DNA of 48,951 bases from Ignavibacteria bacterium (GTDB lineage: Bacteria; Bacteroidota; Ignavibacteria; Tepidaquicellales; Tepidaquicellaceae). The position numbers and the translations under genes were made by a program. The stretch lies in NCBI GenBank assembly GCA_019694675.1, contig JAIBBK010000007.1, forward strand, positions 1 to 48,951, given 5' to 3'. This document shows, in pieces, positions 42,214 to 48,951 of the stretch. Positions within the stretch are counted from its first letter, which is position 1, and each line of letters begins with the position of its first letter. The notes beneath the pieces were generated by a model. The model saw only the letters and a program-made list of their open reading frames with translations. It did not search any database and was not told the origin of the DNA.

Positions 42214-44295
42214 ATGATAGCAAGAGTGTTAGTGGCTTTATGTCTGTATTTCATTGCGGCCGGTTACAGAGACTCTGTTTCACAGGTGCACCTTAAGCCT
42301 CCTCCGTTTACAGGTCTGGAAAGGAAAGGAACATCCGGAAGGCTCTTTGAAGCAAACCAGCGCTATGGCATAAATGCCTTGTCCCATCCTGTAGTTACCG
42401 CAAATCCATATGTGAACATTTCCTACCTCCCCGGATATACTTATTACGATGTATTGTCAAATGGTGCGCCGCAGAATATCTGGCAGGACCCTGTTATGAC
42501 TTCCTATATTCATGCTGCCGTTATGACCGCTAACGATTCCGGCCTTGGTGATCTGGATACCCGGTATTTCTTAAGCACTGACCGGGGACAATCCTGGGAA
42601 TATCTTGGTACAATGTTTCAAGGAGGACCTCCGTCTCTTTTCCCGGCGATCAGTGGGATGAGTTCCGGAGCGGCTATTGTTTCATGCCAGAACGCGGCCT
42701 GGCAGACTCCGGTCAGGACAAAGATCTTCTACGATCAAGGTGCAGGATTTGGATCTTTTACGCAACTGGATCCGTCAAATACACCGGGCGGACCCGGGCT
42801 CTGGCCGAGAATTGCAGTAACTCCAACCAACAACATTGTCTTTGTAAGTTCCCCGCAAGACTCTTCCGTATCATACACAAACAGCCTTGTTAACCTCGCG
42901 CCTCCCGGAACATTTACAGGTTATGTTCCTTATACGGGAGACAATAAGGAATCGTATGCGCTTGCCGTATCTGACCAGGGGGTGATCGGACATGCATATC
43001 TTGGCTCAGACAATCTTGATCCGAATGATCTCTTTTACAGGCAATCTACAGATAACGGAATTTCGTGGAGCATTCCTTTAAAGATATGGGACTGGAATCC
43101 GCAGACTGATTCGATCGGATGCTACAGAAGCGTTAGCATGGTATTCTCCGGACATTTCAATTCTCCGTGCGTAGTGTTTACAACCTCAAAGCTTACCGAG
43201 ACAGGTTTCTTCCCGGAGTTACCCAGCAAGATCAGGTTCTGGTCACCGGCAGTAAATTCCGGAGTGCCGCTTGTTATTGCAGACAACAACTATATTCCGT
43301 TCTACCCTAACACCGGCAATACTTCTGACGGATACCTTCCGTTGTGCAGGCCGGTGATCGGAAGGCCAACATCTACGGGAATTTTGATGGTGGCATTTCT
43401 TGCGGCAACTGAACACATTGGAAGCGACAGCAGCAGATACTACGCCGTTTACGGTGTTACGTCATGCAACGCCGGTATGAGCTTTCAGTTCATTCCGGGA
43501 AGGCTTACTCCGCTGCAACCGCTGAGAGACTGGAGGTATTTGAGCATATCACCAAAAAACTACGGTTCACCGACCAGTGTGGTTTTTCAAATGCTATGTT
43601 TGTCTGATTCTGCGGCAGGGCCGTCCCTGACAGGGTCTCCCGCCGGCCGCGGTCAAATTGCAAACATCAGATATGAGTACTACTGCTTTGATCCGCCGCC
43701 GTTTCCTCCGGGAATCACTTATCTGAATTCTCCCCCGAACGGCTCAATAAATATGCCTCTGAATCCGGTCATGTCATGGATTGAAAATTTCGCAGCTGAG
43801 TATTATGAACTGAAAATTGCGAGGGATTCAAACTTCACAGATGAAGTTCTGTTCCAAAGTATCCCGGCCGGACAACATCAGTTTCAGGTGCCGCTGAGCA
43901 TCCTGATCAACAATGTTACTTATTACTGGAAAGTGAGAGCTGCAAACTCCGGCGGCAACGGGCCATACTCTTCTGTCTGGTCTTTCGCAACAACTCCGGT
44001 AGTCATAACGAGCATAAGTACTGAGGTGCCGGACAAGTTCGAGCTGTATCAGAATTATCCCAACCCTTTTAATCCTTCAACAAGGATACGTTTCGGCATT
44101 CCGGCAACAACTTTCGTAAGCTTGGACTTGATTGACATATCCGGCAGGATTGCAATGAAGATAACCGGCACCGTACTTCAGCCGGGGATGTATGAAGTGC
44201 TGGTTGACGCAGGACAACTGCCAAGCGGTTCATATTTATGCAGAATGACAGCATCCGGCTTTATACAAACCAGGAAGATCGTACTCATAAAGTAA
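42214..44295 (+). CDS. Secreted BNR/sialidase-like propeller protein with FnIII-like domain and T9SS C-terminal domain
   Basis: A 693-residue secreted protein. Signal-like N-terminus (MIARVLVALCLYFIAAGYRDSVSQ). The main part (about 60-500) resembles a sialidase-type propeller: Asp-box sequences STDRGQSWEYLG and STDNGISWSIPLKI, plus WPRIAVTPTNNIVFV and YALAVSDQGVIGHAYLG strands. I see no full set of sialidase catalytic residues (Arg triad, Tyr/Glu pair), so enzyme activity is doubtful. An FnIII-like domain (about 510-600, YYELKIARDSNFTDEVLF ... VTYYWKVRAANSGG) precedes a type A T9SS CTD: FELYQNYPNPFNPSTRI, DLIDISGRIAMKI, SGSYLCRMTASG and the end TRKIVLIK. It is the only non-dockerin secreted gene between the giant FG-GAP genes and the beta-helix gene. 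Confidence 0.86.
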   Translation: MIARVLVALCLYFIAAGYRDSVSQVHLKPPPFTGLERKGTSGRLFEANQRYGINALSHPVVTANPYVNISYLPGYTYYDVLSNGAPQNIWQDPVMTSYIHAAVMTANDSGLGDLDTRYFLSTDRGQSWEYLGTMFQGGPPSLFPAISGMSSGAAIVSCQNAAWQTPVRTKIFYDQGAGFGSFTQLDPSNTPGGPGLWPRIAVTPTNNIVFVSSPQDSSVSYTNSLVNLAPPGTFTGYVPYTGDNKESYALAVSDQGVIGHAYLGSDNLDPNDLFYRQSTDNGISWSIPLKIWDWNPQTDSIGCYRSVSMVFSGHFNSPCVVFTTSKLTETGFFPELPSKIRFWSPAVNSGVPLVIADNNYIPFYPNTGNTSDGYLPLCRPVIGRPTSTGILMVAFLAATEHIGSDSSRYYAVYGVTSCNAGMSFQFIPGRLTPLQPLRDWRYLSISPKNYGSPTSVVFQMLCLSDSAAGPSLTGSPAGRGQIANIRYEYYCFDPPPFPPGITYLNSPPNGSINMPLNPVMSWIENFAAEYYELKIARDSNFTDEVLFQSIPAGQHQFQVPLSILINNVTYYWKVRAANSGGNGPYSSVWSFATTPVVITSISTEVPDKFELYQNYPNPFNPSTRIRFGIPATTFVSLDLIDISGRIAMKITGTVLQPGMYEVLVDAGQLPSGSYLCRMTASGFIQTRKIVLIK

Positions 44296-44366
44296 AAGGA
44301 AGTGGAGTTACATTTACCGGTAGAAAGAAGAGAAGTTTTGTAAGATGTGAAATACAGGAAGTACTT

Positions 44367-44455
44367 TGGGAAAGCTGATCTGTATCACCAACCCCCTCTT
44401 TCCCAAACCCCCAGTCTGTCCGAAAACAATCAAGAGCTTTCGCAAGCCGGGGCTG
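44367..44455 (+). repeat. Dispersed copy of the 41893-42049 repeat
   Basis: GGGAAAGCTGATCTGTATC...CCAACCCCCTCTTTCCCAA, then CCCCCAGTCTGTCCGAAAAC and CAATCAAGAGCTTT, then GCAAGCCGGGGCT. It matches the last repeat unit and its extension at 41965-42049 almost base for base. Confidence 0.75.
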
Positions 44456-44507
44456 GCGAAAGAGATGAAAGCAATCCACAATAATAAAGCTTTTGTATTC
44501 AGCTAAG

Positions 44508-44597
44508 CCCGCGACTTCAGTCGCGGGGAAGGAATGCAAAGCAAACCACAATAATAAAGCTGTTGTATTCAACTCATCCCACGATTTCAATCGTGTG
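44508..44597. repeat. Two REP-like palindromes in a direct repeat
   Basis: CCCGCGACT-TC-AGTCGCGGG (44508-44527, perfect) and CCCACGATT-TC-AATCGTGTG (44578-44597, one mismatch). Both follow the same CACAATAATAAAGC.TTGTATTCA leader. Confidence 0.75.
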
Positions 44598-44851
44598 CAT
44601 GAAGAGACAGCAATTCACATTGAGGTTGTCTCAAATCCCCCGCACTTCCCCATCACTTCCATTGATTTTCCGTATGTTTTATCCCTATGTATTTTCGAAA
44701 AAAATTTCTTTGGAGGATAAAGCATCATGAGATAATTTGCACATAACTTGATTTAAGTAATAGAAAACAACTGATTACAAAACGTAACTGTCTAAACTTG
44801 ACCAATACAAATCAACAACTAAACAGCAACCAAAAAATAAAAAATCACAAA

Positions 44852-47800
44852 ATGAAAAAAGTGCTATTGTCCATTCTTCTTTGCTACTTGTTTGCAGTAA
44901 CGATCAATGCAAGCGCGGTGCCGCTAACCGGAACAAAAAATATTCCGGGAGATTATGCAACACTGTCTTCTGCAATTACAGATTTGAATACTCAGGGAGT
45001 CGGAGCAGGCGGGGTTACAATAAATTTGCTTTCAGGAAATCCTCAGACAGCGCCTCCCGGAGGTTATGTGATCGGAGGAGTCGGTTCATTGGTTTTGACA
45101 ACTACCAGCGCATTGAATCCTGTCATAGTAATCGGAAATGGGAATACGATCACTGCACCATCCAATCAGACTGCCGGTGTATTGACGGATGGAATATTTA
45201 AGATTATCGGAGCAGATTTCATAACCATTTCAGGATTCGTAATGACGGAAAACGCTGCGAATACAATTACGGCAGATGGTATTAACAATATGACAGAGTG
45301 GGGTGTTGCATTGCTTTATTCTTCCACTAATAACGGCGCACAGTTCAATGTGATTCAGAATAACTCTATCACATTGAACAGAGCCTATCAGAATACTTTT
45401 GGAATTTACAGCAGTTCTACACATTCAGCAACTTCTCCAACAGTAAGCGCTTCATCTCGTACTCCCGCCGGCAATAACAGCAATTTAAAAATATACGGCA
45501 ATACAATTTCCAATGTAAATTTTGGAATTGTCAATTCCGGTCCTAGCGGAGCGACCGATATAAACATTCTTTTAGACATAGGAGGAACGTCACCCGAACA
45601 GGGAAATACAATTACCAACTTTGGAACAACAGGAACTCATTCACCGTTTACCAGCATTCCCAACACAGTAGTTTACGGAATCTATGTACAGTACACGGTT
45701 AACATTAACATTTCGAACAATACCATCATTAGTTCAAACGGTGGAACAACAGTCGGCTCTTCCTTACGTGGTATCAATATTGACGGGTTCTTCTTTGACA
45801 CGTCAGGTACTTTTTCCACTTTGATCAACAAAAACAGTATTTCTTTGAGAAGCGGTTTGGGAACAATGTCCATTGTCGGTATCACAGTTACTCAAACTTC
45901 AACAACACCTTCATCATCTGTTTCAATCACCAATAATGATTTCAATACGACAACACATACCGTTGCCGCCTCAGGAGTAATAATTTTTATACAGAATCTT
46001 GCTCCAGTTCGTACGCAGAATATCAGCGGCAATACTTTTACAAATATTTCCTGTAATACGACCGGCCTTTTAACTTTCATTTCAAATTCAGTAGCATTGG
46101 CAGCTACGGCAGTGGTGAATATAGATTCCAACTCAATTATTACAGGCTATACAAAAGCAGCAGGATCTACAACATTCTTTTCTACACTCGCAGCTTCTGT
46201 TAATGGAAGTATTCTGAATGTGAATAATAATGTCGTTTCCAACATAACATGTGATGGCTTTACGGGAATAGAATGCAAAGACGGACCAACACTTGCGAGC
46301 GGATCCGTTAAATCCATAAATTCCAACAAATTCGAAAACATCTTCACAACTCAGGTACCGGTTTTAATTTCAATAGACAAAAGCGGGGCCAACTCAACAG
46401 TAAATTCCAATATAATAAGAAATATTTCAGTCAACAGCACTTTGGCTAACGGCTTTTCAGCAATACTTTTGGGAAGTCTGAATCAACCGACATTAACGGT
46501 AAGTCAAAACAAAATTCAGCTGATCTCACGTCAGCTTATCAATGGTGAAATAACCGGAATTGAGAACAGATCGCTGAACGCAAATGTCAGTAACAATACA
46601 ATATCTGACATCACAGCATCAGCTAAGATTACCGGCATCAGTTCATCCGGTTCAACCATTCTTAACATATTCAAAAACAGAATTTGCGGTTTTCTGGGTA
46701 ACGGAACAGCCGGCGGCGGCACCGGCATTTCTGTTACAGGAGGAACACAGACAAATATCTACAATAATCTCATTGGAAATCTGAAAGCTCCAAATTCAAA
46801 TGCAACACTGTCATTGAACGGATTGTCTATTACCGGCGGCACATCGGTAAATCTGTTTAACAATACAGTATATCTGAATGCATCAAGTACCGGAGCATCC
46901 TTTGGCGCGAATATACTGCTTGTAGTATCTTCAATAAACTTCACGATGAGAAACAACATTTTTGTAAACCTGTCAACACCAGGTCCGACCGGAAGAAATG
47001 TGATTTACTTCAGGGACAATACTTCACTTTCAAATTATCAAAGTGAATCCAATAATAATCTATTCTTCTCAGGAACACCTTCCGCAAATAATCTTATCTT
47101 TTTTGATCTAACAAATTCGGATCAGACATTGGCTGCATATAAATCACGTGTAGCTCCCAGAGATTCAAATTCAATTTCAGAGAATCCATCTTTCCTGAGT
47201 CTGATTGATTCATCTGCAAACTTCCTTCATATAGACCCTGCAGTTCCAACTTCAATCGAAAGCGGTGGGAAGAATGTTACAAGTCCTGTATTGATAACAG
47301 ATGACTTTGACAGTGAGATCAGGCAGGGAAATGCCGGATATACAGGATCAGGAACTGCACCGGACATTGGAGCTGATGAATTCAATTCGGGTTCATCAAA
47401 AATTCTGAATCTTACTATGTTAATCCAGGGACTTTATGATGAGGGAACAAACTCCATGATTCGTGATACGGTCAGGATCTATTTGAGAAACAGTACAACA
47501 CCTTATGCAATAGTTGATTCAGCGAAAGCATATTTGAGTTCAACCGGTGCCGGAACATTCTCATTTCAAAACGCATCCAACGGCGTCAACTATTATTTGC
47601 ATCTGAAGCATAGAAACTCTATTGAAACATGGAGCAAAACAGCTCAGTCATTCACGGGCAATTCAATGACTTATGATTTCACCACGGCAAGTACTCAGGC
47701 ATTTGGAGATAATATGATTCAGTTGGATGTATCACCTTTGCGGTTTGGGATCTACAGTGGCGATGTAAATCAGGACGAAACAGTTGACGGGACAGATATG

Positions 47801-47941
47801 AGTGCAATTTACAACGATGCAGCAAACTTCCTCAGCGGCTATGTTGTAACCGATCTGACAGGTGATGAGTTTGTTGACGGAAGCGACTTTGCGATAGCTG
47901 ATAACAATGCGGGAACTTTTGTATCAGTGGTGAGACCTTGA
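44852..47941 (+). CDS. Secreted parallel beta-helix protein with dockerin-like tail
   Basis: A 1029-residue secreted protein. Signal peptide MKKVLLSILLCYLFAVTINASA fixes ATG 44852. The mature protein starts TKNIPGDYATLSSAITDLNTQGVG, the usual opening of FCB-group right-handed beta-helix proteins, followed by Asn/Ser/Ile-rich coils (about 60-860) with pectate-lyase-like rungs such as NVIQNNSITLNRAYQNTFGIY, NINISNNTIISSNGG and TNIYNNLIGNLKAP. GADEF closes the helix. The module with KHRNSIETWS (about 865-960) and a dockerin-like end (966-1029) follow. The first loop is altered: NQDETVDGTD has Glu in place of the usual Gly, and IYND replaces IDND, so one calcium site may be weak. No lyase catalytic residues can be assigned. 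A glycan-binding or surface structural role is inferred. Confidence 0.88.
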   Translation: MKKVLLSILLCYLFAVTINASAVPLTGTKNIPGDYATLSSAITDLNTQGVGAGGVTINLLSGNPQTAPPGGYVIGGVGSLVLTTTSALNPVIVIGNGNTITAPSNQTAGVLTDGIFKIIGADFITISGFVMTENAANTITADGINNMTEWGVALLYSSTNNGAQFNVIQNNSITLNRAYQNTFGIYSSSTHSATSPTVSASSRTPAGNNSNLKIYGNTISNVNFGIVNSGPSGATDINILLDIGGTSPEQGNTITNFGTTGTHSPFTSIPNTVVYGIYVQYTVNINISNNTIISSNGGTTVGSSLRGINIDGFFFDTSGTFSTLINKNSISLRSGLGTMSIVGITVTQTSTTPSSSVSITNNDFNTTTHTVAASGVIIFIQNLAPVRTQNISGNTFTNISCNTTGLLTFISNSVALAATAVVNIDSNSIITGYTKAAGSTTFFSTLAASVNGSILNVNNNVVSNITCDGFTGIECKDGPTLASGSVKSINSNKFENIFTTQVPVLISIDKSGANSTVNSNIIRNISVNSTLANGFSAILLGSLNQPTLTVSQNKIQLISRQLINGEITGIENRSLNANVSNNTISDITASAKITGISSSGSTILNIFKNRICGFLGNGTAGGGTGISVTGGTQTNIYNNLIGNLKAPNSNATLSLNGLSITGGTSVNLFNNTVYLNASSTGASFGANILLVVSSINFTMRNNIFVNLSTPGPTGRNVIYFRDNTSLSNYQSESNNNLFFSGTPSANNLIFFDLTNSDQTLAAYKSRVAPRDSNSISENPSFLSLIDSSANFLHIDPAVPTSIESGGKNVTSPVLITDDFDSEIRQGNAGYTGSGTAPDIGADEFNSGSSKILNLTMLIQGLYDEGTNSMIRDTVRIYLRNSTTPYAIVDSAKAYLSSTGAGTFSFQNASNGVNYYLHLKHRNSIETWSKTAQSFTGNSMTYDFTTASTQAFGDNMIQLDVSPLRFGIYSGDVNQDETVDGTDMSAIYNDAANFLSGYVVTDLTGDEFVDGSDFAIADNNAGTFVSVVRP

Positions 47942-48070
47942 ATAGCAAATAAAGAATTGAGAGTTATGATTTGAGAGTTGAGATTTGATGCAGCAAGAGT
48001 TTTTCGTGCGGCCCACGATTCATTCGTGGGCAAGCACGGAAAGCAACCATGAGTAATGATACAACATCAA
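47942..48070 (+). repeat. Composite downstream repeat, copy 2
   Basis: Directly follows the beta-helix stop. Same order as copy 1: AATAGCAAAT, GAATTGAGAGTT units (47951-47985), TGATGCAGCAAGA, perfect REP hairpin GCCCACGA-TTCAT-TCGTGGGC (48011-48031), GCAAGCACGGAAAGCAACC, AACATCAAAT. Confidence 0.75.
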
Positions 48071-48095
48071 ATCACTCAGCCCAGGATTTTTTAAC

Positions 48096-48284
48096 TTGAC
48101 GCGGTGTGCGAACAAGTTGGCGTGGGGTGCTGATGATTTGACGCGGTGTTACAATCAGATGAAGCGATGTGCTGACTACTTGAATTGGAGTGCTAACGAG
48201 TTGACTAGGTGTGCTAAGAATTTCACTTGAGCTTACAAAGACCTTTCTTGAGCCTCCAAGAGCTTAACTTGGACTTTGAATAAC
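48096..48284 (+). repeat. 21-bp minisatellite, nine units, reading as a heptapeptide repeat
   Basis: Units begin at 48096, 48117, 48138, 48159, 48180, 48201, 48222, 48243 and 48264, so the period is exactly 21. The consensus is near TTGACGCGGTGTGCTAACGAN. In the frame of the first base they read LTRCANK, LAWGADD, LTRCYNQ, MKRCADY, LNWSANE, LTRCAKN, FT*AYKD, LS*ASKS, LTWTLNN. Units seven and eight have TGA where others have TGG or an Arg codon. The only ATG is in unit four, so it is probably not translated now. Confidence 0.8.
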
Positions 48285-48320
48285 AATCCTGAAGTAAACA
48301 CTAAGTCTGATTGTTATAGA

Positions 48321-48359
48321 ACCCACCCCCTAGCCCCCTCCAGAGGGGGTATTGGTGGG
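48321..48359 (+). repeat. C-rich palindromic repeat, forward copy
   Basis: ACCCACCCCCTAGCCCCCTC-CA-GAGGGGG type sequence with internal CCCCCTC/GAGGGGG hairpin (48334-48349). A reverse-oriented copy lies about 200 bases on. Confidence 0.6.
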
Positions 48360-48559
48360 CTGATTGTAAGTTATTAATTCTCTTTCTAAAGCCAACGAAC
48401 GCAAGGACATTTGTGTTAAGTACACAGCCATAGCTCTTCCAAGCTCCCTGTCAGTAAGCAGCTATCAGAGAATACAATTGGCTGTCATAAAGAACTTCAA
48501 TAATGAAGATAAGTGAAGCACAGTAATTTCGGATATGTGACAGTTGAAACAATATATCT

Positions 48560-48593
48560 CCCCCTCCGCCGGAGGGGGTTAGGGGGTGGGTAA
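48560..48593 (-). repeat. C-rich palindromic repeat, inverted copy
   Basis: CCCCCTCCG-CCGGAGGGGG followed by TTAGGGGGTGGGT: the reverse complement of the 48321-48359 element apart from a few bases. Together they bracket about 200 bases with no visible gene. Confidence 0.6.
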
Positions 48594-48759
48594 CAAATTT
48601 CTACTTTCATCTTCGCAGAGTCTCTCGGTGCATTTTCGAGGACTATGCGTGTACTGAACTTCAAATGCACTTCAGAGCAAAACCCTTGTACCATGAACAT
48701 TCATCAAATGATACCAATGGATCCTTCGCTACGTTCAGGTATTATGTTTAAAATAGAAA

Positions 48760-48819
48760 GCCTCATAAAAGTTTTGCAATTTTGATTGTCAAACTATTTT
48801 GCGAAAACTAAAATGAGGC
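48760..48819 (+). ncRNA. Structured leader of the IS110-family element, possible part of a bridge RNA
   Basis: GCCTCAT (48760-48766) pairs perfectly with ATGAGGC (48813-48819), and inside it AGTTTT-GCAA pairs with TTGCGAAAACT, giving a 60-nt long imperfect hairpin that ends 9 bases before the transposase ATG. IS110-group elements are known to carry a structured non-coding (bridge) RNA between the left end and the recombinase gene. Whether this hairpin belongs to such an RNA is inference. Confidence 0.35.
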
Positions 48820-48828
48820 AATTTCACT

Positions 48829-48951
48829 ATGAAACAAAGTAATTATTTGGATTTCAGCAATCAGCACATTTATGTAGGACTGGATGTTCACCACAAGAGC
48901 TGGACTGTGAGCATAGTGATCAACGGCACACTTGCCGGCCGGTTTGTTCAG
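48829..48951 (+). mobile_element. IS110-family transposase, N-terminus (partial, runs off the right edge)
   Basis: ATG 48829 opens a frame of 41 codons to the end of the window: MKQSNYLDFSNQHIYVGLDV then HHKSWTVSIVINGTLAG. The segment IYVGLDVHHKSWTVSI matches the start of the DEDD (RuvC-like) catalytic domain of IS110/IS1111 transposases, with the first catalytic Asp in GLDVH. The C-terminal Tnp_20 domain with the catalytic Ser is outside the window. No terminal inverted repeat is expected for IS110. The left boundary may lie near 48740. Confidence 0.85.

Larger units (their letters stand above)
44296..44851. other. Repeat-rich gap before the beta-helix gene
   Basis: 556 bases with no gene. 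Holds a dispersed copy of the 50-bp repeat extension (44367-44455), then a direct repeat of about 70 bases (CCACAATAATAAAGCT.TTGTATTCA) each ending in a REP-like hairpin, then about 250 AT-rich bases before ATG 44852. The frame of the beta-helix gene is open to 44798 from a TTG, but the signal peptide begins at 44852. Confidence 0.65.
47942..48828. other. 887-base gap of stacked repeats up to the IS110-family transposase
   Basis: No gene longer than about 40 codons. In order: composite repeat copy 2, a 21-bp x 9 minisatellite (48096-48284), a C/G-rich palindrome pair in inverted orientation (48321-48359 and 48560-48593), about 120 unremarkable bases, a GGATCCTTCGCTACGTTCAGG half-element (48719-48739), and the hairpin-bearing leader of the transposase. 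Confidence 0.7.

Noticed and set aside
42214..44295. Active sialidase
   Set aside because: Asp-boxes are present, but I cannot find the arginine triad and catalytic Tyr/Glu set.
14558..47941. A cellulosome
   Set aside because: Dockerin-like tails are present, but no cohesin-like domain and no glycoside hydrolase is visible in the window, so the term is not justified.
1..48951. rRNA or tRNA genes
   Set aside because: No conserved rRNA blocks or tRNA arms were recognised anywhere in the window.

Overview
The window looks like a chromosomal segment of a member of the Ignavibacteria or a near relative in the Bacteroidota/Chlorobi (FCB) group. Four things in the sequence point that way. Three secreted proteins end in a type IX secretion (T9SS) C-terminal domain with the NYPNPFNP/NFPNPFNP motif. 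There is a PorV/PorQ-family outer-membrane protein. Six secreted proteins end in a dockerin-like tail of a style I associate with Ignavibacteria. Candidate promoters have the Bacteroidota form TTG/TTTG...TAnnTTTG. I saw no rRNA, tRNA or CRISPR array.

Left third (1-14482), mostly housekeeping and envelope genes: the start of an OppF-type peptide-transporter ATPase running off the left edge (1-667, minus); a DedA membrane protein; a minus-strand envelope block (flippase-like integral membrane protein, LolA, two tandem DUF3108 proteins, an S41 C-terminal processing protease); a PorV/PorQ protein; an isoaspartyl peptidase/asparaginase whose start codon abuts a strong terminator; a compact minus-strand operon DUF1460 - plsY - transketolase N-terminal subunit; a GNAT acetyltransferase; and a three-gene ECF sigma / membrane anti-sigma-like / Spy-CpxP-like operon.

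Middle and right (14558-47941), secreted surface proteins: a secreted agmatine/peptidyl-arginine deiminase-like enzyme, a LamG + P-domain protein, three giant FG-GAP (integrin-alpha-type) proteins with 14 calcium-binding repeats each (two 7-bladed propellers), and a parallel beta-helix protein. All six share one C-terminal unit of about 165-180 residues: a beta-rich module with the motif KHRNSIETWS, then a two-loop dockerin-like tail ending in RP or TP. The three other clearly sorted proteins (DNRLRE domain, YCF48-like propeller, BNR/sialidase-like propeller) carry the T9SS tail instead. No protein in the window has both tails. Two giant FG-GAP genes (33624-37445 and 37862-41746) are tandem paralogues with near-identical 5' and 3' ends and divergent propellers.

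The gaps among the giant genes are full of repeats: REP-like palindromes with a GCCCACGA...TCGTGGGC core arranged in doublets, a composite repeat of about 130 bp behind dockerin genes, a 50-bp tandem repeat with a dispersed copy, a GAATTGAGAGTT family that also appears in frame inside one FG-GAP gene, C/G-rich palindromes in inverted orientation, and a strict 21-bp x 9 minisatellite that reads as a heptapeptide repeat. Two mobile-element traces were found: a decayed ISNCY-like transposase (26264-26504) and the start of an IS110-family transposase at the right edge, preceded by a structured non-coding leader.

All calls come from reading the sequence and from family knowledge. No database search was run.
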